A stretch of 64,000 bases of DNA, taken from assembly GCA_004359425.1 (NCBI GenBank), contig PTEU01000002.1, positions 74,409-138,408 on the forward strand, given 5' to 3'. The translations under genes were made by a program, and so were the position numbers. The DNA is from Ideonella sp. MAG2. GTDB taxonomy: Bacteria; Pseudomonadota; Gammaproteobacteria; Burkholderiales; Burkholderiaceae_C. Below the pieces are notes generated by a model. It was not told where the DNA came from, searched no databases, and saw nothing but the letters and a program-made list of their open reading frames with translations. Shown piece by piece: positions 34,234-43,876 of this stretch. Positions within the stretch are counted from its first letter, which is position 1, and each line of letters starts with the position of its first letter.

Positions 34234-37200
34234 TTAAGGCTGCACTTTGAAGACCGGGTTCGGGCGCTCGGCAAAGCTGTCGGGCGCATACATGCCTTCA
34301 ATGCGCGTGGGCGGCATCTGGAAGCTGCCACTTTGGTTCAGCCGCACGGTGTACTCCACCACATGCTGGCCTTGGGGCAACCATTGCCAGACGCCGCGCC
34401 AGGCCTCTGCACCGCGCTCCATGTAGGAGGGTGCCCAACCCTCGGCCTTTTTGCCCTCACCCTGGGTAGCGATCTGGCTGTCGCCGCCCAGGCCGCTGCC
34501 CAACAGCGTGGCTCCGGTAGGAATAGGGTCGCTGAGCGCGACCCAGGCCATGTCGGCGCGGGCGTTGATGGTCAGGCGCACACGCACCACGTCGCCCTTG
34601 CTCCACTGCCCGCTGGTCTTTTGGCTGACTGCCTCGACGCTACGCTGCACGCTGTAGCCCGCCTCCAGCGGGGCCTTGAGCGGCACGGCGGCCAGGGTCT
34701 GGACCGTCAGCCAGGGCTTGCCGCTGCCTTGTTGCTGGGCTTGCAGGTTGGCGGGGCTGGTGGCCGGCCAAGGCAGTAATTGGGTGCTGCCCTTGGGCTC
34801 GGCCGCCCAGTCCGCCGTCTTGCTGGTGGTGCCCAGTGTCAGCACAGTGCTGCCCGTCACGGGGCTGCGCTCAAACAGGCTGCTGAAGCGGCGCATGGCC
34901 AGCGTACCCCAAGCATTGGCCGTGGTGGTCAACCACGCGCCACGCTGCTGGCGGCCAAGAGCCCCCAAAACCAAGCGCGGCATGTCGGCCTGCCAATCGG
35001 CTTGGTCGGCAAAGGCCAGCACCAAACGGTTGGCATTGCTGTCCGGGCTGTCCATCAGCCACCACCAGTAGTCGCTGCCCTCGGTGGTGAAACGCAGGGC
35101 GGTGCCGCTGACATCCAGGCGGCTGCGCAGCAGGTTGCTGGCCTCTTGCAGCAGGCGAGCACGTTCAGGGATGGTGCTCACACGGCGCAGCACCAGGGCC
35201 CAATCGATCAACGCAGCCGTGGGCCACTGCGCAGGGTTGATTTGCAGCGAGCCCAGATGCTTGGCCTGCGCGCGGCCATGGCGCGAGAGGGCCTCCAGCG
35301 CCGCCAGTTTGCGCACGTCCAGGTCCGACTTGGGCGTGTTGAAGCGGCGCTCCAAGCGGCCTTCCACAAAAGCTTGCAGGCCGTCCAGCATACGGGTTCG
35401 AGCCGCATCGGGCAGCGGCCAAGCCGCCTCGTCTGACAGTGCCAGCAAGTAGGCAGTGAGGCGGTCACTGCCGGTGCTGGTGTCGCCACTGCTGGGCGGG
35501 TAGTAATGGGCCAAACCGTCGATGTCCAGATAGCCCGGCAGATCGGCCATCACCGCGCTCCAGGCGGCTTTGTCCAGCAGGCCCACGGCGCGCGAGCTGC
35601 GTTGCTCCAAACAGCTAAAAGGGTAGAGCTCAAAGAAGCGCCGCACCCCCGGCATGGCCCCTGCCAGCGTGGGCTGCAAGCTGGCCTGCACACCACCGCG
35701 CTTGGGCGAGTTGGCTTGATCCGTCACACCCAAGGCATCGCCAGGCGCAGCCACGGCCACGCTGGCGGGCGCAGACTCTTGAAGCTGTTGAATACTGGCC
35801 GACCAGACGCGCAGAGGCACGGCAGGCAGCAGGGTTTGCGTCACCGCCAATTGGTCTTTGGCCGTGCCTTGGGTATCGCGGGCACTGCCCACCCAGCGCA
35901 CCGTGGCGGGGCCTTGACCGGCTGTGGGCAGGGTCACGGGCCAGCTCACTTCCACCGCCGCACCGGCAGCCAAGTTCACGGTTTTGGGTGGCAAGACCAG
36001 GGGCTCGCCGCCGCCATTGAACTCACCCCGCAAGCTGGCCTCGACCGACATGGCTTTGGCCGTGGTGTTGCGCAAGGTGAAACCAGCGTCGAACTGGTCG
36101 CCCTCGCGGCCCACCAAAGGTAGGCCCGCCAGCATTTGCAGGTCTTGGCTGACGCTGATGGTGGTGTGTCCGGACCCGAACACATCGTGCAGGGTGTCGT
36201 TGCCCCGCTTCACGCTGGCATCGGCCACCGCCACCAGGCGGAACTTGGTGAGCGAGTCGTTGAGCGGCACCTCCAACTGAGCTTGGCCGTTGGCGTCTAG
36301 GGTGAGCTCGGCCCGCCACAGTAGCAGGGTGTCGAACAACTCGCGGGTGGGGTTGCGGCCACCGCCGCCCCCTGCCGGTGCAGCCTTTTTGCCGTAGTGC
36401 CGCCGTCCAATGATCTCGCCCTGGGCGGTGGAAGTCTCCACGCCCCAACCACGCGGCTGCATCAGTGCGTCCAGCAGGTGCCAGGAGTCATTGGCCTTGA
36501 GTGCCAAGAGGCTTTCGTCCACCGCCGCAAAGGCCACGCTGGCCCCCGCAAACGGCTGGCCACCGCGTGTCACCCGTACCGTGACCTTGGCTTTGTCGCG
36601 CACGGCATAGCTGGCTTTGTCGGCCGTCACGCTGACCGCCAATTCATGCTCGGCCAGGCCTATGCGCAAGGCCGCCACGCCCAGCTTGAAGCTGGGTTTG
36701 GAGAGGTCCACCATGGCAGTGGGTGCTTGGTAGTCCACGCCCTCGTGCCGCCAGGCCTGCCACCACTCGCTGGGCGAGCGCCAACCCCAGGTGAAGAAGG
36801 AGTACCAGGGCACGTCCCGCACCCGGCCCCGCAGCACCATCACACTCACATAAACGTTAGGTGCCCAGCTCCGCTCACCTGCTGCTTTAGGAATAGGCAG
36901 CTCGATGATGGGTTTGTCGCCCCGCAATTGAACAATGCGGGTGTCCAAAATGCCTTCGCGCTCGATGGACACCAGGGCCGTGGCCTCGCGGTAGGGCATG
37001 CGCACTTGCAGGCGGGCGGTTTGGCCCGGTTGCAACTCGGCTTGCTCGGCCAGCACGTCGATGCGGTCGTCGTTGTCTTGGGCAAACCAGTTGTCGCCCT
37101 GCCCTGTCAGCCAGATCGACAAGCCCGCTTTGGCCACGCGCTTGGCCTCGTCTTTGGCCTCCACCACAAGCTGGATCTCGCCGGGCTCTTGGCCCAGATC

Positions 37201-40161
37201 GGCATCACAAGCGGCCAAGCCCTTCTCATCCGTCTTGGCCTCACAAACCACGCCCAGGTCTTTGCTGTTCTCGTGGTGCTCATAGGCATAGAAGCCACCC
37301 ACCAAGCGCTTGCGGGTGGAAACCATCTTCATCAGCTTGGCCCGCACTTGCACCGCTTGGCCGGCCAAGGGCTTGCCCTCGGTGTTCAGTACCACCGCTT
37401 GGAGCGCGGTGGAGCCTCCCTTGGTAACCCAACTGCGTGAACGCAAACCGACCACCACGGCACTGGGCCACAGGGCCACAGTTTGGCGCACCGTCTGCAC
37501 CTCGCCGTTGGGGTCGTTAAAGCTGACCTCGGCCAGCAGCTCGGCCGGGCGTTCAGTCTTGGGCAAGTCTTTGACCAGCACCCGCGCCGCGCCGTTGGCG
37601 TCGGTGCTCAAGGGTTGGTGGGCCAACACCAGGCGCGCGCTGTCGTCATGTTCTGGTGTGTCGCTGCTGTCGTCGTCCATCTCCTGGCCCAGGCGGCCAA
37701 CACGGGGTAGCTCAAAGCTGAAGTCGCCGTAAGCCGCAAAGCTGGGCGAGCGGTCTTTGAGCAGGGCAGACACAGTGGTGCGGGCCTGGGCCATCACGCC
37801 ACCGGCCAGCACATTGAGTTGCAGCTCCAAGGCCGTTTCGGCCACGGCCACTTGGGGGGCTTTGGGTGCGGCCAAGCGAGCGTCGACCATGGGCAGGCGG
37901 AAGGCCTCAACCCGGAATTGGCCAGACGGCCAGCGCTGGTCGCCATGGGCCAGCGCCATGTCGTACACGCCCAGCTTGGCCGTGGCCGGGATGGCCCATT
38001 GCCCAGCCGCATGGCCCTTGCCGGCGGGCCAAGCCAGCGGCAGCTCGGTTTCTTCCCCACTACCACTGTGGGTGAGCACGAGCTTGGTAGGCGCGCCAGC
38101 AGCGGGGGGCAGTTTCAGGCCCTGGGCCGTTTGCACGCGCAGGTAGTGCTTCATGTGGACCGTCTCGCCCACGCGGAACAGGCTGCGGTCCATCACGGTG
38201 TGGGCCACGGTGTCCGGTGTGGTGCCCGAGGCCAGCGGCTGGTTAAAGCGCCAGGGGTCGATGCCGCCCATCCAGTCACTAAAGGTAAAGGCCATGTCGG
38301 GGCGACCGGCCGCGTCTGTCGCACGGGCACTGACAAACCACGCTTGGCGCGCCAGGCATTGCTCATGCTGGTCGTTATCAAAGCCACGCGGAATGCGGGC
38401 CAAGCCTTTGTCGTCCGTCTTGCCCGACCAGACTTGCTTGCCACGGCAGTCGCTGACGGCCACCGCTGCATCAGCCACGGGCTTGGCGCGGTCCAGCGTG
38501 GTCACCCAGACCAAGGAGTTTTCGCGCCCGCGCTTGAAGTGCACACCCAGGTTGGTGACCAGTGCGCCGGTGCGCACATACATAGGTGCGGCATCGGCCA
38601 GCAAGGCCTTGCCCAGCAAGCGCGACTCCACTTCCACCAGGTGATAGCCGGGCTGTGGCAGGGGGATGCCCAGCACCTCAAAGGGCCGCACGTCCCCAGC
38701 CTTGCCATCCAACATCGGTAGCTTGGCCGTTTGCACGCCCGACTCGCTGAGCAGCAGGCTGGCTTCGCGGGTGCCGATGTTGCGCTCACGGCGCACTTTT
38801 TTCTCGCGGCCTTGGCCGTCGGTGACCGTCTCCATGACAGTCCACTGGTCGGCAGGCCAGCCCGCTTCCTTGGCGGTGATGGTGTTTTCGTGGAAGCGGT
38901 CGACCCGGCCCAGCCAGCGCAGGATCTCAAAGTCGGAGGCCGCCGCATCCATGCGCTTGATGCGCACCTGGCCCGAGCCTGTCAACCCAGCCAGGTCGGA
39001 CTGCACATGGCGCACCGTGATAGGCAGCATGGCGATCTCGCCCCCCTTTTGGTCGGACTCCAAAATGCCAAACGGTGCTGCCGCAAACTTGGCCAAGGGG
39101 GGCATGGCCCCTGTCGCCGTGTCCAGGGGGAAGCTGGCAGCATTGGCCAAGGGGCGGCCGGATTGGTCCTTCAAGCCGCTGGGCATCACCACCTTGAGCT
39201 TGGCGCTGACCGGCAGCGGAGCCGCAAAGCTGACCGCTTCAACGGTCTCGGCGTCGCCATCCTTGTCCAACTGGGCCTTCAGCGCGCTGCCACCGGCCAC
39301 CTCCACACTGAGCTTGGCCGCCAGCTCGCGCGGCACCGGGCTGCTAAAGCGCACCCGCAGTGGCCGCAGTGGCATGCAGGGGGCCTCGGCGCGTTCTCGC
39401 TCGCAGGTGAACTCAGCCTCAAAGCGCTTGCGCACTGTCCACTCAAAGCGCTGCGGCACTTTGGTGGCCACCGCCCCTTGGGTGCCCACAATGCCCGGGC
39501 CCCACACCAGGCGCACTTTGGCCTCGGCCGCAAAGGGGCGCTGGCAGGCCAGCAGCAACACGCGGTCTGCCTGGTTGCCAAGTTGATAGCGCTTGAGCAA
39601 AGCATCGCGGTTGGCACCGCTGACGGTCTTCGCGCTCAGGCGCTCGCCCAAGCCGTCTACCTCGCACCAAACATTTTTGCTCAGACTGGTGGGCTGCACG
39701 GGGCCGGTGAGCTGCACCAAGAAATGCTGCTCTTCTTCAATGCTGGACCATTCAGAAGGCCAGACTTGCGCCACAGCCGGGCCGCTGGTGCTGAAGCTGT
39801 GCGCCACGGCGGCGGGGGCGGTGGCCCCGCTCACACCCGGCTTCCAGCCCGGGGCCAAGGCCACCTCGCAGCGCTGGCCAGCGGCCAGCGGCTGGGGCAG
39901 GTCCAACACCCATTCCTTGCCCGTCAGCCAGCGGGAGTTGCCCGACACCACCTTGCCTTCGCAACGCAGCACGGCAGGCGCGGGTAAGCGGGGGTCGCCC
40001 TGAGGCACCATGTCGGCGTCAAAACGCCAGCGAACCTGCTTGACCACCGGGGTTTCACCCTGCGGCGTCAGCGTGGTGACCTTGGCCGCATCAGCCGCCT
40101 GCGGCAACACCGCAGCCCACAGCCCCCCCAATAGCCAAACCCAGCGCAATGTCTTTGTCAT
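34234..40161 (-). CDS. alpha-2-macroglobulin family protein with thioester motif
   Basis: A 1975-residue periplasmic protease trap. The start at 40161 gives the signal peptide MTKTLRWVWLLGGLWAAVLPQAADA; there is no lipobox Cys, unlike Escherichia coli YfhM. Macroglobulin-like domains follow, then a likely bait region around EIIGRRHYGKKAAPAGGGGG, the A2M core strand LFDTLLLWRAELTLDANGQAQLEVPLNDSLTKF, and the reactive thioester C1517-LEQ in FELYPFSCLEQRSSRAVG. The C-terminal receptor-like domain ends near QMPPTRIEGMYAPDSF. It heads the minus-strand operon with the PH protein, the lipoprotein and PbpC, and is divergent from the AAA+ ATPase gene (197 bp between starts). Confidence 0.93.
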   Translation of the reverse strand: MTKTLRWVWLLGGLWAAVLPQAADAAKVTTLTPQGETPVVKQVRWRFDADMVPQGDPRLPAPAVLRCEGKVVSGNSRWLTGKEWVLDLPQPLAAGQRCEVALAPGWKPGVSGATAPAAVAHSFSTSGPAVAQVWPSEWSSIEEEQHFLVQLTGPVQPTSLSKNVWCEVDGLGERLSAKTVSGANRDALLKRYQLGNQADRVLLLACQRPFAAEAKVRLVWGPGIVGTQGAVATKVPQRFEWTVRKRFEAEFTCERERAEAPCMPLRPLRVRFSSPVPRELAAKLSVEVAGGSALKAQLDKDGDAETVEAVSFAAPLPVSAKLKVVMPSGLKDQSGRPLANAASFPLDTATGAMPPLAKFAAAPFGILESDQKGGEIAMLPITVRHVQSDLAGLTGSGQVRIKRMDAAASDFEILRWLGRVDRFHENTITAKEAGWPADQWTVMETVTDGQGREKKVRRERNIGTREASLLLSESGVQTAKLPMLDGKAGDVRPFEVLGIPLPQPGYHLVEVESRLLGKALLADAAPMYVRTGALVTNLGVHFKRGRENSLVWVTTLDRAKPVADAAVAVSDCRGKQVWSGKTDDKGLARIPRGFDNDQHEQCLARQAWFVSARATDAAGRPDMAFTFSDWMGGIDPWRFNQPLASGTTPDTVAHTVMDRSLFRVGETVHMKHYLRVQTAQGLKLPPAAGAPTKLVLTHSGSGEETELPLAWPAGKGHAAGQWAIPATAKLGVYDMALAHGDQRWPSGQFRVEAFRLPMVDARLAAPKAPQVAVAETALELQLNVLAGGVMAQARTTVSALLKDRSPSFAAYGDFSFELPRVGRLGQEMDDDSSDTPEHDDSARLVLAHQPLSTDANGAARVLVKDLPKTERPAELLAEVSFNDPNGEVQTVRQTVALWPSAVVVGLRSRSWVTKGGSTALQAVVLNTEGKPLAGQAVQVRAKLMKMVSTRKRLVGGFYAYEHHENSKDLGVVCEAKTDEKGLAACDADLGQEPGEIQLVVEAKDEAKRVAKAGLSIWLTGQGDNWFAQDNDDRIDVLAEQAELQPGQTARLQVRMPYREATALVSIEREGILDTRIVQLRGDKPIIELPIPKAAGERSWAPNVYVSVMVLRGRVRDVPWYSFFTWGWRSPSEWWQAWRHEGVDYQAPTAMVDLSKPSFKLGVAALRIGLAEHELAVSVTADKASYAVRDKAKVTVRVTRGGQPFAGASVAFAAVDESLLALKANDSWHLLDALMQPRGWGVETSTAQGEIIGRRHYGKKAAPAGGGGGRNPTRELFDTLLLWRAELTLDANGQAQLEVPLNDSLTKFRLVAVADASVKRGNDTLHDVFGSGHTTISVSQDLQMLAGLPLVGREGDQFDAGFTLRNTTAKAMSVEASLRGEFNGGGEPLVLPPKTVNLAAGAAVEVSWPVTLPTAGQGPATVRWVGSARDTQGTAKDQLAVTQTLLPAVPLRVWSASIQQLQESAPASVAVAAPGDALGVTDQANSPKRGGVQASLQPTLAGAMPGVRRFFELYPFSCLEQRSSRAVGLLDKAAWSAVMADLPGYLDIDGLAHYYPPSSGDTSTGSDRLTAYLLALSDEAAWPLPDAARTRMLDGLQAFVEGRLERRFNTPKSDLDVRKLAALEALSRHGRAQAKHLGSLQINPAQWPTAALIDWALVLRRVSTIPERARLLQEASNLLRSRLDVSGTALRFTTEGSDYWWWLMDSPDSNANRLVLAFADQADWQADMPRLVLGALGRQQRGAWLTTTANAWGTLAMRRFSSLFERSPVTGSTVLTLGTTSKTADWAAEPKGSTQLLPWPATSPANLQAQQQGSGKPWLTVQTLAAVPLKAPLEAGYSVQRSVEAVSQKTSGQWSKGDVVRVRLTINARADMAWVALSDPIPTGATLLGSGLGGDSQIATQGEGKKAEGWAPSYMERGAEAWRGVWQWLPQGQHVVEYTVRLNQSGSFQMPPTRIEGMYAPDSFAERPNPVFKVQP

Positions 40162-40358
40162 CGTTGTGCTCCTCAATGGCAGGAGTGTAGAAGGCCTCGG
40201 GTTCACCCTGAGGCGTCGACGCGACGACCCGTGTGCGAACTTGCAGAAGCTGGCCCATCACCCCCTAATTCCTGAGTTCGCACTGCGGTGTTTTTGCTGG
40301 AATAGAGGCGTGGTCGCTAAAGTTTCAAGCAGGCCCAGATGTTTTGGATGGAGGTCCC

Positions 40359-41309
40359 ATGTCCACCTCGAATGCCCTCACCCTCAGTGGCAACCCCGCA
40401 CTGCCTGTCGCCCGCATGCGCCAGGTCTACCGAGAGGAGGATGTGGCTCGCAAGATGGCCAAACTGCCTGCGCAGGAACATGACGCGCTGCGCGCCGTCT
40501 ACGAGCGCATGCTGGACAAAGGCGCTCAGCGCTTTCAGGTCAAGCCCTCGGGCCTGCCGGCCATGCAACACCTCTATGACGAGTTGCCCAATTTCCATGA
40601 GGTGCTGGATGACGTGAAGCGCCAATTGGCCCTGTGCGACGGCAGTGGGGACGCGCTGGAGATCACCCCCATGCTGCTGCTGGGCCCGCCCGGCATTGGC
40701 AAGACCCATTTCGCCCGCGAGCTCTCCGAGTTGCTAGGCACCGGCATGGGCTTTATGTCCATGAGTTCACTCACGGCCGGGTGGCTGCTCTCCGGAGCAT
40801 CAAGCCAATGGAAGGGTGCCAAGCCGGGCAAGGTGTTTGAAACCTTGGTGGACGGCGACTATGCCAACCCGGTGATGGTGGTCGACGAAATTGACAAAGC
40901 CCGCGCCGAGCAGGCCTATGACCCGCTGGGCTCGCTCTACAGCCTGCTGGAGCACGACACGGCCAAAGCCTTTGTTATGACTGGGGCAAACACTTCGAAG
41001 ACAAGGCCCGAGCCCATCTTGAACCGCATGAACGTGTTTGAGGTCGAGATGCCCGACTTTGCCGCAGCCCGCAGCATTGCGCAGCGCCTGTATGCCAGCA
41101 TTCGCAGTGAGCATGACTGGGGCAAACACTTCGAAGACAAGGCCCGAGACGACGTGCTGGATACGCTGGCAGCGATGGCCCCGCGTGAGATGCGCCGAGC
41201 TTGGATGACCGCCTTCGGCAATGCCCGCCTGGCGCAGCGCGACAGCGTCCAAGTGGCGGACCTGCCCGCCTGTCAAGCCCGCAAGCACCAGATTGGCTTT
41301 ATGCACTGA
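40359..41309 (+). CDS. AAA+ ATPase (Lon-type ATPase module without protease domain)
   Basis: A 316-residue protein. The ATG at 40359 has GGAGG upstream. After an N-terminal helical region come Walker A GPPGIGKTHF, SSLTAGWLLSG...WKGAKPGKVFE and Walker B VMVVDEIDKA, as in the Lon/ClpX branch of AAA+, then PEPILNRMNVFEVEMPD (arginine finger) and REMRRAWMTAFGNARL (sensor 2). No Ser-Lys protease domain is present. The segment AFVMTGANTSKTRPEP before the arginine finger is encoded by one copy of a 36-bp repeat and replaces the usual longer strand with sensor 1; the Asn happens to be kept. The protein may therefore be impaired. Partners unknown. Confidence 0.85.
   Translation: MSTSNALTLSGNPALPVARMRQVYREEDVARKMAKLPAQEHDALRAVYERMLDKGAQRFQVKPSGLPAMQHLYDELPNFHEVLDDVKRQLALCDGSGDALEITPMLLLGPPGIGKTHFARELSELLGTGMGFMSMSSLTAGWLLSGASSQWKGAKPGKVFETLVDGDYANPVMVVDEIDKARAEQAYDPLGSLYSLLEHDTAKAFVMTGANTSKTRPEPILNRMNVFEVEMPDFAAARSIAQRLYASIRSEHDWGKHFEDKARDDVLDTLAAMAPREMRRAWMTAFGNARLAQRDSVQVADLPACQARKHQIGFMH
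40977..41012 (+). repeat. 36-bp direct repeat, copy 1 (inside the AAA+ gene)
   Basis: Identical over 36 bp to 41113-41148. Here it is read in frame 0 as MTGANTSKTRPE. See the AAA+ gene. Confidence 0.9.
41113..41148 (+). repeat. 36-bp direct repeat, copy 2 (inside the AAA+ gene)
   Basis: Same 36 bases as 40977-41012 but read one frame over, as HDWGKHFEDKAR, which fits the family pattern better. This is probably the original copy. Confidence 0.9.
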
Positions 41310-41658
41310 GCGGTGGCCGCCGCATTAACGACATGTCAAGTGGCCCCGCAGAGTCGGCCATTTGTCACTCATGCGGTGTGTCCGCCAAGAGAGGCCAAGC
41401 CCCATGCCCAGCAAGAAGTTACGATTTACATGCGAGCGAAACCAGCCGTAACAACTGCGGTCTATCGCACGCTTTTGCGTGGGATTGCCAGCTTCGCTTG
41501 CCTTTGCTAGCGATTTCATTCACGATCCCATTTCTTTAAATTTTGGCTGGTCCTTGAGCGCCGAATCCGCCCCTCGGCGGCGTCATCAGCCTCCAGGCGG
41601 CGGGGAGTTCACCCTAGTGACGCTCAGATTGATTCAGCCCGACACCGCCGGGCCATCC
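41310..41658. other. intergenic region before the EAL-domain gene
   Basis: About 350 bp without a convincing gene. A GTG at 41479 is in frame with the EAL protein, but the 60 codons it would add look unlike protein, and the AT-rich stretch around 41518-41545 (TTTCTTTAAATTTTGG) looks more like a promoter. Confidence 0.45.
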
Positions 41659-43758
41659 ATGCATCAGCCCATGCCCCGAATGCCTTTTGTGGCGTGGGCC
41701 TCCGACAGCCTTTGGTACGACAGCCTACCTGCACCCTTACGGGCCCTGGTCATGGCACGGGAACAAGACTCCGCCGAGCACTGCCGCCAGTGTTTTGGGG
41801 CGGTGCAGGGCTGGGCGAGCACGCATGAGCGTGCCGACATGTTGAGCTTGGGTCAAATCTTGGCGCTGTGGCTGGAGCGGCCCGGCTCCCAAGACGACCT
41901 GCCCCTGGTGCTGGACCAGCCTCCTCCCCTCGACAGCCCTGCCGCAGTCAAGGCCTTGTGGTCGGTGGCGGTGGTGGCCTGCATGATCGCGCGAGACCAG
42001 CTTGAGCGCGTGGGGCCTTACTTGGAGGCAGCATTGCTCGCCGCCGAACAGGCGCGTGACAGCTTTGTAGACCTGGCGCTGTTTGAGGTGCTGGGCGATT
42101 ACTACCAGCTCGCAGGGCAGCTTGAGTTGGCCGAGCAAGCCTACCAACGTGCCTTTGCCACAGACGGCCCCTACACCACGGCCATGCGCAACACCGCCTT
42201 GCAACTGCACTTGGCCCTGCTCGATGTGGCGCGCCACAACCAAGCCCTGGCCAGGCAGCGCCTGACGGGTTTGCCAAGCGCGGTGCTGAAGGATTCACCT
42301 CGCCTGTCTCAGTTTGCCCAGTGGGTGAGTTTGTTGGCTGGGCAAATCCTGCCCGGCCGCAGTATTGCCATGCTGGTGGCCCCTGACGACAAACAACTTC
42401 GCGACAAGCTGCGGGTGTCGTTTGTGATGGCCCAGCGTGGTGCGCTGGAATCTGCGGCTCGTGTTGCCGCATTGTTGGAAGTGTCGCGCATAGACCCTGC
42501 GTCCAACCTGCCCATCACCATGGCCTTGCGTGGCTATCTGGAGCTGGCTTTGGAGGGCAGTGCGCCCGTCAGCCTGTGCCTGTTTTCGGTGCCAGGCTTG
42601 ACAGACGCCTTGTCCAAGGTGGAGTCGGGCCGAGCGAACGAATTTTTGAACAGCCTGTGCGCTGCCATGCGCGAGGTTGTGGATGCCGAGACGGTGTTCG
42701 GACGGGTCGCCTTTTCACGCTTTGCCTTGATTCAGCCGCGCCGTGTTGAGGGCTGCCTAGACACCTTGGAGCGCATTCAAGCGGTGCTCAAGCGCAGCCC
42801 GCCCTTGGGGGGGTTTCCGGTGTCCTTCAGTGCCCGAATGGCTATCACCGAGTCCACCTCCACCGACACCACGTATTCCATGTGGGCACGTGCCCTGGGG
42901 CCACTGGAAGAAAGCCAGTGGAGTGTGGATCGGGTCAGGGTCATCGACGCCGACCACTCCATCAAAGCGCAACGCGGCTTTTTGCTGGCCCAAGCGGCAC
43001 GTTCTCTCAACGCCAAAGACGAGATGGAGGTGGCCTACCAGCCCATCGTCGACGTGAGCAGTGGCCGCATCCACAGCATCGAGGCCTTGGCGCGCTGGAA
43101 CTCCAAGATCGCCGGGCGTGTACACCCGAGCGAGTTCATCAGCATGCTCGAAGAAACCGGGCTGATTGTGGAGTTTGGCCGTACACAGGCCGTGCAAGCT
43201 CTGGCCGACCTGAGCCGCTTCTTGGAGTGCTCCCCGCAGCTCGTCTTGAACCTCAACAAGTCCGCCATCGAGTTTGCCTGCCCGGACTTGCCGCAGTTTC
43301 TAGAAACCCTCTGCGCTGCCCAAGCCATCCCGGCCACCAACCTGCGGCTGGAGATCACCGAGTCCACTTTGCTAGATCGGTCCGCCACCACCTTGGGCAA
43401 TTTTCAGCACTTGCGCGAGCAAGGCATTGAATGCTTGCTCGATGACTTCGGAACAGGCTATAGCAACCTAGGCAGCGTGGTGGGGCTGAAAGCTGTCCAC
43501 CTCAAAATTGACGGCAGTTTTGTGGATGGCCTGCCCACACGGCATGAGTCCCAAGTGGTGTGCAAGCTCATCATTCAAACGGCGCAGATGCTGGGCGTTG
43601 AGGTGATTGCAGAGCATGTGGAACGCCCCGAGCAGGCCCGCTGGCTGGCCGACCACGGCTGCGTGTTGCACCAGGGCTTTTATTACGCACAGGCCCTGAA
43701 GCCGGACTCCTTGCTGCCACTCCTTTCTGCCCCCCCAGCAGGCTGGAGGCTGGACTGA
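41659..43758 (+). CDS. EAL-domain protein with helical-repeat and degenerate GGDEF regions
   Basis: About 699 residues. The N-terminal half is a helical, TPR-like region (FVDLALFEVLGDYYQLAGQLELAEQAYQRAF). A middle region has the layout of a GGDEF domain but no GGDEF signature. The C-terminal EAL domain contains EALARW, the LNLNKSA Asn, ITEST, DDFGTGYSNL, KIDGSFV, AEHVE and QGFYYAQAL, so the residues for metal and cyclic-di-GMP hydrolysis look present. It probably degrades c-di-GMP in response to a partner bound by the repeats. No membrane segment. The start is uncertain; ATG 41659 was chosen over GTG 41479. Confidence 0.85.
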   Translation: MHQPMPRMPFVAWASDSLWYDSLPAPLRALVMAREQDSAEHCRQCFGAVQGWASTHERADMLSLGQILALWLERPGSQDDLPLVLDQPPPLDSPAAVKALWSVAVVACMIARDQLERVGPYLEAALLAAEQARDSFVDLALFEVLGDYYQLAGQLELAEQAYQRAFATDGPYTTAMRNTALQLHLALLDVARHNQALARQRLTGLPSAVLKDSPRLSQFAQWVSLLAGQILPGRSIAMLVAPDDKQLRDKLRVSFVMAQRGALESAARVAALLEVSRIDPASNLPITMALRGYLELALEGSAPVSLCLFSVPGLTDALSKVESGRANEFLNSLCAAMREVVDAETVFGRVAFSRFALIQPRRVEGCLDTLERIQAVLKRSPPLGGFPVSFSARMAITESTSTDTTYSMWARALGPLEESQWSVDRVRVIDADHSIKAQRGFLLAQAARSLNAKDEMEVAYQPIVDVSSGRIHSIEALARWNSKIAGRVHPSEFISMLEETGLIVEFGRTQAVQALADLSRFLECSPQLVLNLNKSAIEFACPDLPQFLETLCAAQAIPATNLRLEITESTLLDRSATTLGNFQHLREQGIECLLDDFGTGYSNLGSVVGLKAVHLKIDGSFVDGLPTRHESQVVCKLIIQTAQMLGVEVIAEHVERPEQARWLADHGCVLHQGFYYAQALKPDSLLPLLSAPPAGWRLD

Positions 43759-43876
43759 GCACCTGCTGGGCCGGTGTGATGGGCTGAAGCTGCTTCTTAA
43801 CGCAAGTGGCGCAGTAGCAGCAGTGGAGCAAGGGCTCAGGCCGCTTTGCCCGCCCAATAAGCCAGTTCATTCATGA

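Noticed and set aside
38731..39987. 418-codon plus-strand frame opposite the macroglobulin gene
   Set aside because: Shadow frame of a well-supported gene.
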